A DNA stretch of 64,000 bases from Triticum aestivum (GCF_018294505.1 NC_057808.1:224871684-224935683), one strand, 5' to 3'. Counted from the first letter of the stretch, positions 11,101-23,099 are shown. The notes: generated by a model from the letters alone, not told the origin. Made by a program: numbers and translations.

Positions 11101-11389
11101 TTGGGCATCAAGATGAACTCAAATGAGCATGGCACAATGGAACAAAATGAAGAGAATCTCGAGACGAACATTTCGACATATTACACGCACGAAACGGAGC
11201 TATGTGCAAGGAGTTATGGCATGATGAAGTGAGCAACAATATGCAAGAATTTCTGGGACTTGGCATAAATCAGAGGGGAGGGGAAGTCAACCTCGTGCAC
11301 GCGAACCGAGGACCACCGGGTTCGTCGCCGGAATTGGAGGGAGAGGGAGACGGCGGCGGGCGGAGGAGCTCGGGGGAGGCGTGGGGACG

Positions 11390-11647
11390 NNNNNNNNNNN
11401 NNNNNNNNNNNNNNNNNNNNNNNNNNNNNNNNNNNNNNNNNNNNNNNNNNNNNNNNNNNNNNNNNNNNNNNNNNNNNNNNNNNNNNNNNNNNNNNNNNNN
11501 NNNNNNNNNNNNNNNNNNNNNNNNNNNNNNNNNNNNNNNNNNNNNNNNNNNNNNNNNNNNNNNNNNNNNNNNNNNNNNNNNNNNNNNNNNNNNNNNNNNN
11601 NNNNNNNNNNNNNNNNNNNNNNNNNNNNNNNNNNNNNNNNNNNNNNN
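11390..11647. other. Assembly gap (258 N) in the left LTR
   Basis: Unsequenced run inside a GC-rich stretch. The homologous place in the right LTR is also a gap (20284-20535, 252 N). Confidence 1.
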
Positions 11648-11808
11648 GGCTTTGCGGGCCTTCGGCGTACGGGCGGCGGGGGCGCTACGTGTCGGCCCCT
11701 GACTGGCTGCGGGCGGCGGCGGCTGGTTCGTCCGGCGCCGGGCGGACGTGTCCGACGCGCGGAGGGAGCGTGGCTAGTGTTTGGACCCGGATTTCGGAGG
11801 GGGAGGTG

Positions 11809-11816
11809 TTTATATA
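11809..11816 (-). promoter_or_regulatory. LTR TATA box (left LTR)
   Basis: The minus strand reads GCCTATATAAACACC, about 510 bp from the LTR start at 12325. A GC-rich, CCCTAG-containing leader follows, as after a plant core promoter. The same motif lies at 20723-20730 in the right LTR. Confidence 0.6.
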
Positions 11817-12325
11817 GGCATAGGGAGCTAGGAGAGTCCAAATGAGGCATGGTTTTCGCCCACACGATCGTGATCGAACGACCGAGAGCATGGAGGTGAC
11901 TTAGAGGTGTTATTGGGCTGTTTGGAGGGGGGTTTGCTGCAACACACAAAAAGACTTTGCGGTTACCCGGTTAACCGTTGGAGCATCAAACGACCTCCAA
12001 ATGGAACGAAACTTGACAGGTGGTCTACCGAGGCCACTTGACAAACCTCGGTGCATTCCGAGAATGTTTAACACCCGCTCACGAAAAGAAACAAGAGGGG
12101 TGCGCTGGTGCACGTGGGAGTGTCGGATTGCCAAACGGACAACGGGGAAAATGCTCGGATGCATAAAACGAACACGTATGCAAATGCAATGCACATGACG
12201 ACATGATATAAGATGCATGGCATGAACAAAATGCAAAAACGAAAAACAAAACCGACCACGAAGGGAATATCATAACACATAGCCGAAAATGGCAAGAGTT
12301 GGAGTTACAAATATGGAAAGTTATA

Positions 12326-15300
12326 TCCGAAGCGAATGTTGGTGCCCATGGCCTTCTGAAAGGTGTTCCAGAACTTAGAAGTGAAGATGCTTCCACGATA
12401 TGAAGAAATCAATTGTGGAATGTCGTGCAAGGAGACAATCCTGGAGGTGTATAGCTCTGCCAACTGAGCTGCTGTGATAGATTCTTTGATTGGAAGGAAA
12501 TGAGCCACTTTAGTAAGCTTCTCGATGACAACAAAGATAGCATCATTTCCACGCTTGGACTTGGGAAATCCAGTCACGAAGTCCATTTCGATATGATCAA
12601 ACTTCCATTCTGGGATAGCAAGAGGATGGAGGAGACCAGCTGGTCGTTGGTGTTCTGCTTTCACCCTTCGACAGACATCACATTCATTCACGAATTGAGC
12701 GATTTCTCGCTTCATTCGAGTCCACCAATACGACTGCTTGAGGTCATGGTACATCTCCGTACTTCCAGGATGAATGGAAAGAAGAGAATTGTGCGCCTCA
12801 TTCATTATGACTTTCCTTAGATCACCTTTAGGAACCACAATCCGGTCCTCGAAGAATAAAGTGTCTCTGTCATCAATGCGACAGCACTTGTATTTGGAAA
12901 GACCCTTGTCGATACCACGTTTCACCTTCTTCACCATGGTATCCAGGAGTTGTGCCTCATGAATTTGATCTTCCAAAGTAGGAGAGACTATGAGGTTGGC
13001 AAGAAAGCCTTGAGGAACAACTTGGAGATTCAGCTTGCGGAAAGCTTCACAAAGATCCGATTGAAATGGCTTGAGAATTAAGCTGTTGCAATAAGCCTTC
13101 CTGCTCAAAGCATCTGCAATGACATTGGCTTTGCCTGGAGTATATTCAATACTCGGATTGTACTCTTGAATCATTTCGACCCATCGAGTTTGCCTGAGGT
13201 TGAGGTTGGGATGAGTGAAGATGTACTTGAGACTCTTGTGATCGGTGAATATGTCCACTTTTCTTCCCAACAAGAGATGTCTCCATGTTATTAATGCATG
13301 GACAACTGCTGCCAACTCAAGATCGTGAGTGAGGTAGTTCTTTTCGTTGGGCTTCAACTGACGAGAGGTATAGGCCACAACTTTCTTCTCTTGCATTAAC
13401 ACAGCACCGAGACCTTGAAGAGAAGCATCACAGAAAACTTCAAATGGCTTGGATTCGTCAGGAGGAGTTAAGACAAGAGCTATGACGAGTTTCTCTTTGA
13501 GAGTGTTGAAAGCAACGTCACACTCAGGAGTCCAGACATACTTCACATGCTTCTGGAGGAGGTTGGAAAGAGGCTTTGCAATCTTAGAGAAATTCTCAAC
13601 GAATCTTCGGCAATAGCTTGCATGACCAAGAAAACTGTGAAGCTGCTTGACATTCTGAGGAGGTTCCCAATTCACAATTGCAGACACCTTCTCGGGATTA
13701 ACAGCGATGCCCTTGGCAGAGATGATATGACCAAGGTAAAGAACTTCATCAAGACAAAACTCACATTTGGAAAACTTCGCATAGAATTGATACTCTCTGA
13801 GCTTGTCGAGCACCAATCACAAATGTTTGGCATGATCCTTCTTATTCTTGGAGAAGACCAAGATATCATCGAGATACACCAGGACGAATTCATTGGTATA
13901 GGGGTTGAAGATGAAATTCATCATTCGAGAGAATGTCGGAGGAGCATTGACAAGGCCGAAAGACATGACAGTATATTCATAAGAACCAAAGCTTGTTCTG
14001 AATGCTGTCTTGGGAATATCTTATTCACGAATGCGAATCTGATGATAACCCATACGAAGGTCAAGCTTGGAGAATACTTTAGCACCTTTGAGTTGCTCGA
14101 ATAGCTCATTGATGTTGGGAAGTAGATACTTGTTCTTGATTGTCTTCTTGTTCAATGGACGGTAGTCGACACAAAGTCGGTCCGTGCCATCCTTCTTCTG
14201 GACAAAAAGAACACCACAACCCCATGGAGATGAACTTGGTCTGATCAAACCCAGACGCTCTTGTTCATCGAGCTGTTTCTTCAATTCCTTCAGCTCCTTG
14301 GGTCCAAGCTTGTATGGACGCTTGCAAACGGGTTCAGTGCCGGGCTCAAGATCGATAACAAACTCAACTGGCCGGTGAGGAGGCATACCCGGAAGCTCTT
14401 CTGGAAAGACATCTTGATACTCACAAACGACTGGAATTTGAGAAATAGCATCCAACTCGCCCTTCTCATTGAGAGAAAACAACCGAATGGTTTCATCACG
14501 AGCGGCATAAATGATAACATCCTCAAAAGAGTGTGTCAATTGAATTTCCCTGGCAGCATAATCAAGTTGAGCCTTGTGCTTAGAAAGCCAGTCCATCCCG
14601 AGAATTAGATCAATATCCGAGTCACCAAGAACAATTGGTTTGGCCAGAAATTTATAGTCGCCCATCTTGATACCGACATTCGGAACCATCATGCTAGAGC
14701 TCAAACGCTTAGCCGGAGAAATAACTTGCATTGCTCTAGATAATTCCTTTGTGTCAAAATTGTGCTTCGATGCAAATGGGTATGACATGAAAGAATGCGA
14801 TGCACCAGTATCAAATAAGACTTTTCCAGGAATATCATTAACTGAGAGATTACCCATTATCACATTAGTAGATTCCTCCGCTTGAGCTGCATTCATCATG
14901 TTCACCTTAGCAGACTTGGGATTATGCTTGACCACTGCATTGCTGGAAGATCTCACAGGAGGAGGAGGCGGAAGACGCCTTTGATTGAAGCACTTGTTAG
15001 CATAGTGACCTTTCTGCTGACACTTGTTGCAAGTCACCTCTGAGAGTGGACGATGATAAGGAGCATTCGACTTTGGAGCTTGATTCTGAGACTTGTTCTG
15101 ATAGCCAGGGTTGGATGAGTGGGAAGATCCATGGCCACCTTTGTTCTTCTGTTGGAAAGGCTGACGAAACGGAGGAGGCAACCAGAACTTCTGTTGCTTA
15201 GCAGCCACTAGTGAGGAAGAAGAAGACTGAACTGCGTCCCTGACTCTCTTCTTAGAAGCCTCACACTTGAGCTGAGCAGCCTCTTGCTTCAGAGCCATAT

Positions 15301-15988
15301 TGTAGAAATCATCATACTTGGTCGGCTCAAAAAGCACGAGAGGTAATTGCAGATCTTCTCTGAGGCCACCTCTGAATTGATAGATCATGCTCTTTTCATC
15401 AGGAACGTCTTGCTTAGCGAAGCGAGCGAGTTTCTAAAACTGAGTATTGTATTGATACACGGACATGCTGCCTTGCTTGAGATTGCGGAACTCCTCACGC
15501 TTGCTCTCAACAACACTTTGTGGAATGTGGTGAGCTTTGAAGTCTCGGCGGAAATCATCCCAGGTAATCACACGTCCTCCTTTGGAATCTTTGTATTGTT
15601 GATACCACTCGGCAGCTTGATCCTTGAGTTGAAAAGAAGCGAACTTGACAAAGTCCTCAGGCCTGACATTGCTACATTCAAAATGCTTGTTGATGTCCAC
15701 GAGCCAATCTTCGGCATCTGTGGCCTCGGAACAGTAGCTGAAAGACTTGGGCTGATTTGCGAGGAATTGGTTGAGGGTAGCGAAGTGAGGCTGATTGTTG
15801 CCTTGGCCTTGATTTCCTTGATTGCCTTGCCCTTGGGTGCGTTCTTGCAAGAGTTGCAAAATCATCTGAGCATTGGCGTTGGTGGCTGCCATGATAGCTT
15901 GCCATGCCTCCGGAGGCGGAGGTGGTGGCGGAGGGTTCGCCTGACTCCCTTCATTGCGTTCCGGATTCTGACGCGTTGGCGGAGCCAT
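12326..15988 (-). pseudogene. Gypsy gag-pol polyprotein, broken by three stops and truncated
   Basis: The ATG at 15988 begins MAPPTRQNPERNEG. A retrotransposon gag domain follows (AEDWLVDINKHFECSNV), then a zinc knuckle of pattern CX2CX4HX4C at about 15031-14990, and protease DTGAS at about 14812. Reverse transcriptase has YLDD at 13876-13865; RNase H ([24 protein letters not shown]) and an integrase zinc-binding region (HX-rest-CDVC) follow. One continuous frame holds all of it except for TAG 15434-15436, TAA 14021-14023 and TGA 13817-13819. The second catalytic Asp of the integrase DDE triad is Tyr (codon 12398-12400, SSYRGS where SDRGS is usual). The frame stops at GTNIRF, where it joins LTR sequence, so the third catalytic residue and any chromodomain are absent. 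In life it would make the particle and copy the element. This copy cannot. Confidence 0.92.
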
Positions 15989-16896
15989 CCTGAAGAGGGT
16001 GACATCCGTTAGCATCTTGATAGACAAATAGACAAGTTGAAACAATAGATAGAAATTGCAACATATAGTCTTCACAATAAACATTCGAACAAGGATGAAC
16101 GAATGAATTCCATAGTAAATCATCACACTTCCATAAGGTGAGAAACCACTTGATAAGAGATTGATGAGTAAAATAAAAAAGGTACGACTGGAACAAATAA
16201 GTGGTAAGGATTACCCAATCACAAACCAAATATCTGTGGGAAGAAATGCTAAGAGCTACTTGAATCCCACCTATAAACTCCCGAAACTTTCTGGTTATGC
16301 AATCTGGTGTTGGGGATACAGGGGACACAAAATATATCACCCAAACTAGCAATCCCTAGATCCAGCTGTATCCATCCGTCAACACATAACCAAGAAACCT
16401 TCAGAAATCGTGTACCTCAACCTTAGAAAAGCATCCGTTATACGAGTTATGGCAATACTCCCGAACTCCCGCCCCAGTACTTGGTGGCGTCGAGGTGATC
16501 TCACCAACAACTGCATAAAAGAGATTTTCGATGTCGGCAAAACTCAGGTATTCCAGAACTGCAATGATAAAATTGTGACGACAACACCTCGGAGCTCAAC
16601 TCCCCGGGACACTGCCACAACCCCTAAATGTCAGGAGGCACCAAGAACAATGTTCTAATCACAAAACCATCGGAACGATTCCAAGATACCCGCATGATCC
16701 TAAATTTTTTTTAGTGAAATTTGAGGAGAGAAGAGTCAAAACTTCTACGCCAGGAGGCCTCACCAGAGCGACGAAGGTACTGAGGAGTAAAAAGAATCCT
16801 ACTCTCCGATATATATAATCCTAAGACTCAAAACATTTTTGTTCTAGACTCAACAACGCTAGATTCGATCAAGCAGGGGGCTCCTAAGTCGGGGAT
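15989..16896 (-). other. Gypsy 5' untranslated leader
   Basis: About 0.9 kb lies between the primer-binding site and the gag ATG. No conserved coding feature was seen. It is AT-richer than the GC-rich part of the LTR. Confidence 0.6.
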
Positions 16897-16910
16897 GGCT
16901 CTGATTACCA
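16897..16910 (-). promoter_or_regulatory. Primer-binding site, initiator tRNA-Met type
   Basis: Minus strand TGGTAATCAGAGCC lies 3 bp inside the 5' LTR end. The standard plant site is TGGTATCAGAGC; this one has an extra A. It fixes the element's orientation as minus. Confidence 0.8.
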
Positions 16911-19900
16911 ACTTGTGACGCCCACGATGCGGCTATATCTCCCACGTGTCGAGGCACGACTTAGAGGCATAACCGCATTGTGGTTTTGTCGCAAGAAGGG
17001 TCATCTTCATACAATCCCATGTAATGAAAGAGAATGGGATAACGAGAGTTGGCTTACAATCGCCACTTCACACAATACATAAAGTAATTCATACATCATC
17101 CAAAATCCACACATGGACCGACTACGGTCAAAACCAAATGAAAATAAGATAACCCCAAATGCTAGATCCCCGATCGTCCCAACTGGGCTCCACTACTGAT
17201 CATCAGGAAAAGAAACATAGTAATGACCACGTTCCTCGTTGAACTCCCACTTGAGCTCGGTTGCGTCATCTGCACTGGCATCGTCGGCACCTGCAACTGT
17301 TTTTGTAGAATCTGTGAGTCACGAGGACTCAGCAATCTCACACCCGCGAGATCAAGACTATTTAAGCTTATAGGAAAGGATGGTGTAATGAGGTGGAGCT
17401 GCAGCAAGCACTAAGCATATATGGTGGCAAACATATGCAAATGAGAGCGAGAAGAGAAGCAACGCAACGGTCGCGAAGCTAGAATGATCAAGAAGTGATC
17501 CTGATACTACTTACGTTCATGCATAACTCAAACCGTGTTCACTTCCCGGACTCCGCCGAGAAGAGACCATCACGGCTACACACACAGTTGATGTATTTTA
17601 ATTAAGTCAAGTGTCAAGTTCTCTACAACCGTACATTAACAAATTCCCATCTGCCTCATAACCGCGGGCACGGCTTTCGAAAGATAATACCCTGTAGGGG
17701 TGTCCCAACTTAGCCCATTATAAGCTCTCACGGTCAACGAAGGATAAACCTTCTCCCGGGAAGACCCGATCAGTCTCGGGATCCCGGTTTACAAGACATT
17801 TCGACAATGGTAAAACAAGACCAGCAAAGCCGCCCGATGTGCCGACAAATCCCGATAGGAGCTGCACATATCTCGTTCTCAGGGCAACACCGGATGAGAC
17901 TAGCTACGAGTAAAACCAGCCCTCAAGTTTCCCCAAGGTGGCCCCGCAGGCAGCTCAATTCGAACCAACACTAGAAGGAGCACTGGCCCGTGGGGGTCTA
18001 AAATAAAGATGACCCTCGGGCTCGCGAAAACCCAAGGGAAGTGTAGGTGGTAGGTGGTCAAATGGTAAAACCAGGGTTGGGCCTTGCTGGAGGAGTTTTA
18101 TTCAAAGCGAACTGTCAAGGGGGTCCCATAAATCACCCAACCGCGTAAGGAACGCAAACTCAAGGAACATAATACCCGGTATGACGGAAACTAGGGCGGC
18201 AAGAGTGGAACAAAACACCAGGCATAAGGCCGAGCCTTCCACCCTTTACCAAATATATAGATGCATTAATTAAATAAGAGATATTGTGATATTCCAAAAT
18301 ATCCATGTTCCAACATGGAACCAACTTCAACTTCACCTGCAACTAGCAACGCTATAAGAAGGGCCGAGCAAAAGCGGTAACTTAGCCAAACAACGGTTTA
18401 CTACGAAAGGATGGTTAGAGGCTTGACATGGCAATATGGGAGGCATGATATAGCAAGTGGTAGGTAGCACAGCATAGCAATAGAACGAACAACTAGCAAA
18501 GCAAAGATAGAAGTGATTTCGAGGGTATGGTCATCTTGCGTGCAAGGTTCTCAGAGTTGTCGAAAGCTTGATCCTCGTAAGCATACTCAACAGGTTCCTC
18601 ATTCACGAATTCGTCTCCCGGCTCTACCCACAGCAAGAACACAAGCAACGGAACCACAATCAATCACAGGAAATGCACAAGCAACATGATGCAAAACATG
18701 CATGATATGCGAGATGTAGTATGCGATGCGTATGCGTGCTCCGGAAGAAAAAGGATGAACAATGTAGTAACTTGGCAAACCAAGTATGCCACTGGAAAGA
18801 TGAGATGATTTCGGTCGAAATCGATATAAGATCACCGGAAACGGATGCACGGTTTGCAAATGGCAAGCAAAACAAGAATGACACGATTCTGCGATTAACA
18901 GGATGATAGCACTTAGAATGCAACAAGTGACTATGCTAAAGCACCCCAACATAGCAACAAAACATATGGAAGTGATCTACAGGAGATACTTGACAAAATA
19001 TGAACACTGAGATACGGCTAGATCACACCATAACAGGTTCAAACAAACATGGCAAAAGTGCAAAAGATATCAGTTTCACAGACTTGGTGAAAATACTGAA
19101 CATGGCTGAAACAGCATCAGGTAGCAATGTTCAGAGCAAGCAATCAACATGCTACAGGAACTTAACATAGCAAAACAAGGCATGGCATGAATCTACTAAA
19201 TGCATAGAACAGAAGTCCCTTACTGACCATGAGCCAAAAAGGATCAGAACATATGATGGCACTCATGTAAACATAGCAAGTTTCGTTAACAGGTTTCAGA
19301 CTTGGCAGAAAAACAGAGCATGGCATTAACAGAATTATGAAGGCATCTTGGTGAGCTTGATTCACTCACCACAAAGCAATGCATGACAAAACAAGCATAC
19401 CTAAAGAAAGATGGCATGTTTATTAAGCTAACCATGGCAAGAGAAAGTTCATAGCATGTATGGATCAACTACAACAACCTTGGCAAAGTTGAATATCATG
19501 TTAACAATCTGCCAGGAATATTTTATAGCAAAAGTAGAGCAAGATTAAGACATGCTAGGGCACTCTATAATTGCAAACAGGGGCATGGATGTATAGATCA
19601 CAACTATATCTACAAAACATCCTTACTGAACATACCCAGAAGAAGCATGGATCTCACTGTAGCCACAAGGATACATAGCAACAAAATAACAGCAGTAACA
19701 GACTTGGTGAAATTCTAAGTCTCTGAAAACAGAAACATCACGAAGCCTAGTTTGCATGCTTGTTCTAGTCACCAAATAGATCAAACAAATACATGGCATA
19801 CACCTCTGTAAATATGACATGTCATAGATCAAAACACATGTAGAGGTCATACTCATAAGATGCACACATTAAATGCAACAAAAATAACAAAACACCAAGT

Positions 19901-20283
19901 TCTGTTAACAGACAGCAGTAAACATCATATAGCACTCTTGCACCAGAGATTTGGGCATCAAGATGAACTCAAATGAGCATGGCACAATGGAACAAAATGA
20001 AGAGCATCTCGAGACGAACATTTCGACATATTACACGCACGAAACGGAGCTATGTGCAAGGAGTTATGGCATGATGAAGTGAGCAACAATATGCAAGAAT
20101 TTCTGGGACTTGGCATAAATCAGAGGGGAGGGGAAGTCAACCTCGTGCACGCGAACCGAGGACCACCGGGTTCGTTGCCGGAATTGGAGGGAGAGGGAGA
20201 CGGCGGCGGGCGGAGGAGCTCGGGGGAGGCGTGGGGACGCCGGATCCGGCCTGCCCCTCGCCGGATCTGGCGCCGGCGGGGAC

Positions 20284-20535
20284 NNNNNNNNNNNNNNNNN
20301 NNNNNNNNNNNNNNNNNNNNNNNNNNNNNNNNNNNNNNNNNNNNNNNNNNNNNNNNNNNNNNNNNNNNNNNNNNNNNNNNNNNNNNNNNNNNNNNNNNNN
20401 NNNNNNNNNNNNNNNNNNNNNNNNNNNNNNNNNNNNNNNNNNNNNNNNNNNNNNNNNNNNNNNNNNNNNNNNNNNNNNNNNNNNNNNNNNNNNNNNNNNN
20501 NNNNNNNNNNNNNNNNNNNNNNNNNNNNNNNNNNN
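20284..20535. other. Assembly gap (252 N) in the right LTR
   Basis: Unsequenced run. Flanks are very GC-rich (GCCGGATCTGGCGCCGGCGG on the left). Homologous to the gap at 11390-11647. Confidence 1.
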
Positions 20536-20722
20536 GGATGGGCTCGCGGGGGCCGGATGCGGGCTTCGCGGGCCTTCGGCGTACGGGCGGCGGGGGCGCC
20601 ACTTGTCGGCCCCTGACTGGCTGCGGGCGGCGGCGGCTGGTTCGTCCGGCGCCGGGCGGACGTGTCCGACGCGCGGAGGGAGCGTGGCTAGGGTTTGGAC
20701 CCGGATTTCGGAGGGGGAGGTG

Positions 20723-20730
20723 TTTATATA
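20723..20730 (-). promoter_or_regulatory. LTR TATA box (5' LTR)
   Basis: Minus strand CCTATATAAACACC, the likely core promoter of the element, about 505 bp from the LTR start. Confidence 0.65.
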
Positions 20731-21232
20731 GGCATAGGGAGCTAGGAGAGTCCAAATGAGGCACGGTTTTCGCCCACACGATCGTGATCGAACGACCGAG
20801 AGCATGGAGGTGACTTAGAGGGGTTATTGGGCTGTTTGCGGGGGGGGGTTGCTGCAACACACAAAAAGACTTTGCGGTTAACCGTTGGAGCATCAAACGA
20901 CCTCCAAATGGAACAAAACTTGACAGGTGGTCTACCGAGGCCACTTGACAAACCTCGGTGCATTCCGAGAACGTTTAACACCCGCTCACGAAAAGAAACA
21001 AGAGGGGTGCGCCGGTGCACGTGGGAGTGTCGGATTGCAAAACGGACAACGGGGAAAATGCTCGAATGCATAAAACGAACATGTATGCAAATGCAATGCA
21101 CATGACGACATGATATGAGATGCATGGCATGAACAAAATGCAAAAACGAAAAACAAAACCGACCACGAAGGGAATATCATAACACATAGCCGAAAATGGC
21201 AAGAGTTGGTGTTACAAATATGGAAAGTTACA

Positions 21233-21544
21233 TCATCTACAAACCAACCTAATATGTAGCCTGCTTACAATAGTTAGTCACTTTAGTATAATACTATATC
21301 ATTAATAATAGCCCCACCTTTTGTCTCACAGAGTATGTGTATTCTGAAATGCCGGGCGTGCAGCGGGCGGTGCCCTCGGTCGGCGTGCCGCTTCAACGGC
21401 GGAAGTAGTGAGAGTTCGCGTCGCCCTGACTTGCCATCAATGTGGAGCGGCGGGCTCAGCTGGCGCCGGGCAGGAAGGTTTCGATTTTTGATTCAGTTGC
21501 TGTGTTGCTACCGTCCAATATTCGCTTGTGGTTGTTTCTAGAAT
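21233..21544. other. Right flank of the Gypsy element, MITE-like fragments
   Basis: It starts TCATCTACAAACC after the LTR end. It contains AT-rich text of the kind found in small non-autonomous DNA elements and a GC-rich piece near 21360-21480. It is not a continuation of the Copia gag seen at the left flank. No gene seen. Confidence 0.4.
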
Positions 21545-22250
21545 AAAAAAGGAGGTACTCCAACTTATGTTACTCCCACTATGGCTAGCCTTGCGCTTGG
21601 CTCTTCGCCTCTTTCGGAAATCAAACAATAATGGTGGTACTACAGTAGTAGTTCTGGCAATCTGACACCAAATGAACTGCTGGACGTCCACCGCTTGTAA
21701 GCAAAAGTTTCTCCTCGTGCTGCGAGCCACCGCACATGCGTTTGCGAGGGAGAAGGCGTAGTAAGCAAGCTTCTCGTCGTTCTGCGAGTTGACGGGACAC
21801 ATCAAAGTTATTTAGTACGTACTCTCTCCAAAAAAGGGCTGACCATGTCATGACTACAATCCCGTGCTCCGTTGTTGAGTACGTGCACTATTCACGTGCC
21901 ATCGAGGAGAAAAAATATTGCGTAGTAGGTGTAGGTGCCATCGAAGTGCACGACTCACTTACGCATTGCTTATCTGATTATCTCCATTTTCTTGCATGAC
22001 AAGTGCACCTTGATGCTAGATGTCTCGCGTGTTGGCAAAAGGATGAACAAAGCTCACGTAAAAAAAGAGTGGAAGAACATAGATTCCCGACGACCGAGAA
22101 GGAGCAAGGAACCTCACGGTGTAGCGTCTGCAAGGAACCTTGCGCGTTTTCCCCTGTTTTTTGCCGCCTGCCCACCTATAAACAAATAAAAGAACATGAA
22201 CTCTTCGCTAACCACTAGAGCGGTACATCAGGATGCTAAGTTGAAGATAT
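21545..22250. repeat. Duplicated non-coding block D, copy 1
   Basis: It is collinear with 25190-25745: shared phrases include CGTTCTGCGAGTTGACGGGA, GAGTACGTGCACTAT, CACGTGCCATCGAGGAG, TTTTCTTGCATGACA and AACATAGATTCCCGACGAC. A third, partial relative lies at 53100-53350. No frame is conserved across copies. The copy is interrupted by small indels only. Confidence 0.6.
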
Positions 22251-22264
22251 TTTATTAGTTTATA

Positions 22265-22479
22265 CTCCCTCTGTCTCGGTTTATAAGGCCTCCGCATAGT
22301 TCTAGGTCATCGATTTGACTAACAAAATATGAGTTCTATGTCACCAAAAGTACATCATTAGATTCTTAAGTGTATGTAGTTTCTAAACATATATTTTTCA
22401 TCCAATATGATACATATTTAGCAAGTTAAATTGTCAACGTAGAACGACGCGCATGTCTTGTAAACCGAGACGGAGGAAG
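22265..22479. mobile_element. Stowaway-type MITE, 215 bp
   Basis: Terminal inverted repeats CTCCCTCTGTCTCGGTTTA and (reverse complement of the right end) CTTCCTCCGTCTCGGTTTA, with TA at 22263-22264 and 22480-22481. No coding capacity. A diverged sibling lies at 51817-52040. Confidence 0.85.
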
Positions 22480-22481
22480 TA

Positions 22482-22688
22482 TTGATAACCACGCAAGAAG
22501 CCACACATGTACAGGACGCATGCAGCCACGCATGTACACACACCGATGCACTAACTCATGCCGATCCAACTCATACACAGACTACCACAGCATGGAGCAC
22601 ACAACGCACGTACACAACACATGCATGCACACACACTCGCCCGCAGAATGCACGTGAATAACACATGCATGCGCACACACGCGGCTGC
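22482..22688. repeat. CA/CATG-rich low-complexity stretch
   Basis: Irregular runs of CACACA and GCATGCA-type words (ACACATGCATGC twice). No gene. Confidence 0.6.
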
Positions 22689-23099
22689 ATGGAGGCGTGC
22701 GCCATCTGCGGCGACGTCCGGTTTGTCGTGCTACAGCGAAGCTCGCACACAACGGCGCCTACGCATCTCTTGCAGCACCTCTTTGCCGTCGTTGCTCAAC
22801 GACTAGCCGGAGACAAAGACGACCGTAGCCTCGGCCTTAGAGCTAGCACCGGTGGAAAAGCACGCACGCTGCACGCACGCGAGCACGTATGGAGTGCCCA
22901 CGACGTGGTGCGTCCCCAGTCACCTCTACTCCTTCTGCGCACGTTGTCTATGAAGGCGGCTGCATGCCTAATGATGATGTGGGTGAGATCTTCTAGGACT
23001 CAGATGATGGCGAGGGAAATTATGGGGGGTGTCTCCAACAGTGTTCCCTGGCTCGCACCTCTTGCATCACGGTGGTCGATCTTAGAGTCATTTATCTAG
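22689..23099 (+). CDS. Unrecognised 136-codon frame, doubtful gene
   Basis: The ATG at 22689 begins MEACAICGDVRFVVLQRSS; the frame ends LESFI. It is GC-rich with no domain I recognise. Two Cys in CAIC are not part of a full zinc motif. The start of the frame lies at the edge of low-complexity sequence, and no promoter or splice structure supports it. It may be chance coding in GC-rich DNA. Confidence 0.18.
   Translation: MEACAICGDVRFVVLQRSSHTTAPTHLLQHLFAVVAQRLAGDKDDRSLGLRASTGGKARTLHAREHVWSAHDVVRPQSPLLLLRTLSMKAAACLMMMWVRSSRTQMMAREIMGGVSNSVPWLAPLASRWSILESFI

Larger units (their letters stand above)
6337..12325 (-). repeat. Left (3') LTR of the Gypsy element, interrupted
   Basis: It is collinear with 16914-21232 from TGTGACGCCC to the ...TTATA end, with sparse substitutions. 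It is interrupted by a solo Copia LTR plus a duplicated 5-bp site (1725 bp), leaving about 4264 bp. Its plus-strand end reads GTTATA where the other LTR reads GTTACA, so the canonical terminal dinucleotide has mutated. It contains an N gap at 11390-11647 in the same GC-rich zone as the gap in the other LTR. Open frames inside (for example 11287-11949) cross that gap and are not genes. Confidence 0.88.
6337..21232 (-). mobile_element. Gypsy LTR retrotransposon, full span, decayed
   Basis: Two long direct repeats (6337-12325 and 16914-21232) flank an internal region with a primer-binding site at its right end and a gag-pol frame running leftward. The transcript sense is therefore minus: the right LTR is 5' and the left is 3'. 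LTRs start TGTAACTTTCCATATTTG and end GATGCGGGCGTCACA-like text on the minus strand (plus: TGTGACGCCCACGATGCGG). Net LTR length is about 4.3 kb. The five bases beyond each end (CTTGG on the left, TCATC on the right) do not match, so there is no target-site duplication. The element cannot be autonomous: gag-pol has three stops, and the integrase end and polypurine tract are missing. I do not name the family. Confidence 0.9.
16914..21232 (-). repeat. Right (5') LTR of the Gypsy element
   Basis: 4319 bp including a 252-base N gap, TGTGACGCCC ... GTTACA on the plus strand (TG...CA when read in element sense). It is collinear with the left LTR and close to it by eye. The TATA box sits about 505 bp from the start, so the transcribed part of the LTR would be about 3.8 kb. 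The GC-rich zone after the TATA (20120-20700) resembles a gene 5' end, with an ACCCTAGCC leader and Pro/Arg-rich frames. Without the gap sequence it cannot be called coding. Confidence 0.9.

Noticed and set aside
11202..11949. Frames across the N run, and the similar ones at 20052-20944 and 31933-32658
   Set aside because: Continuity through N is an artefact; only flanking residues are real.
12326..15988. Integrated plant pararetrovirus
   Set aside because: Domain order protease, RT, RNase H, integrase, with LTRs and a tRNA-Met primer site, is that of a Gypsy retrotransposon.
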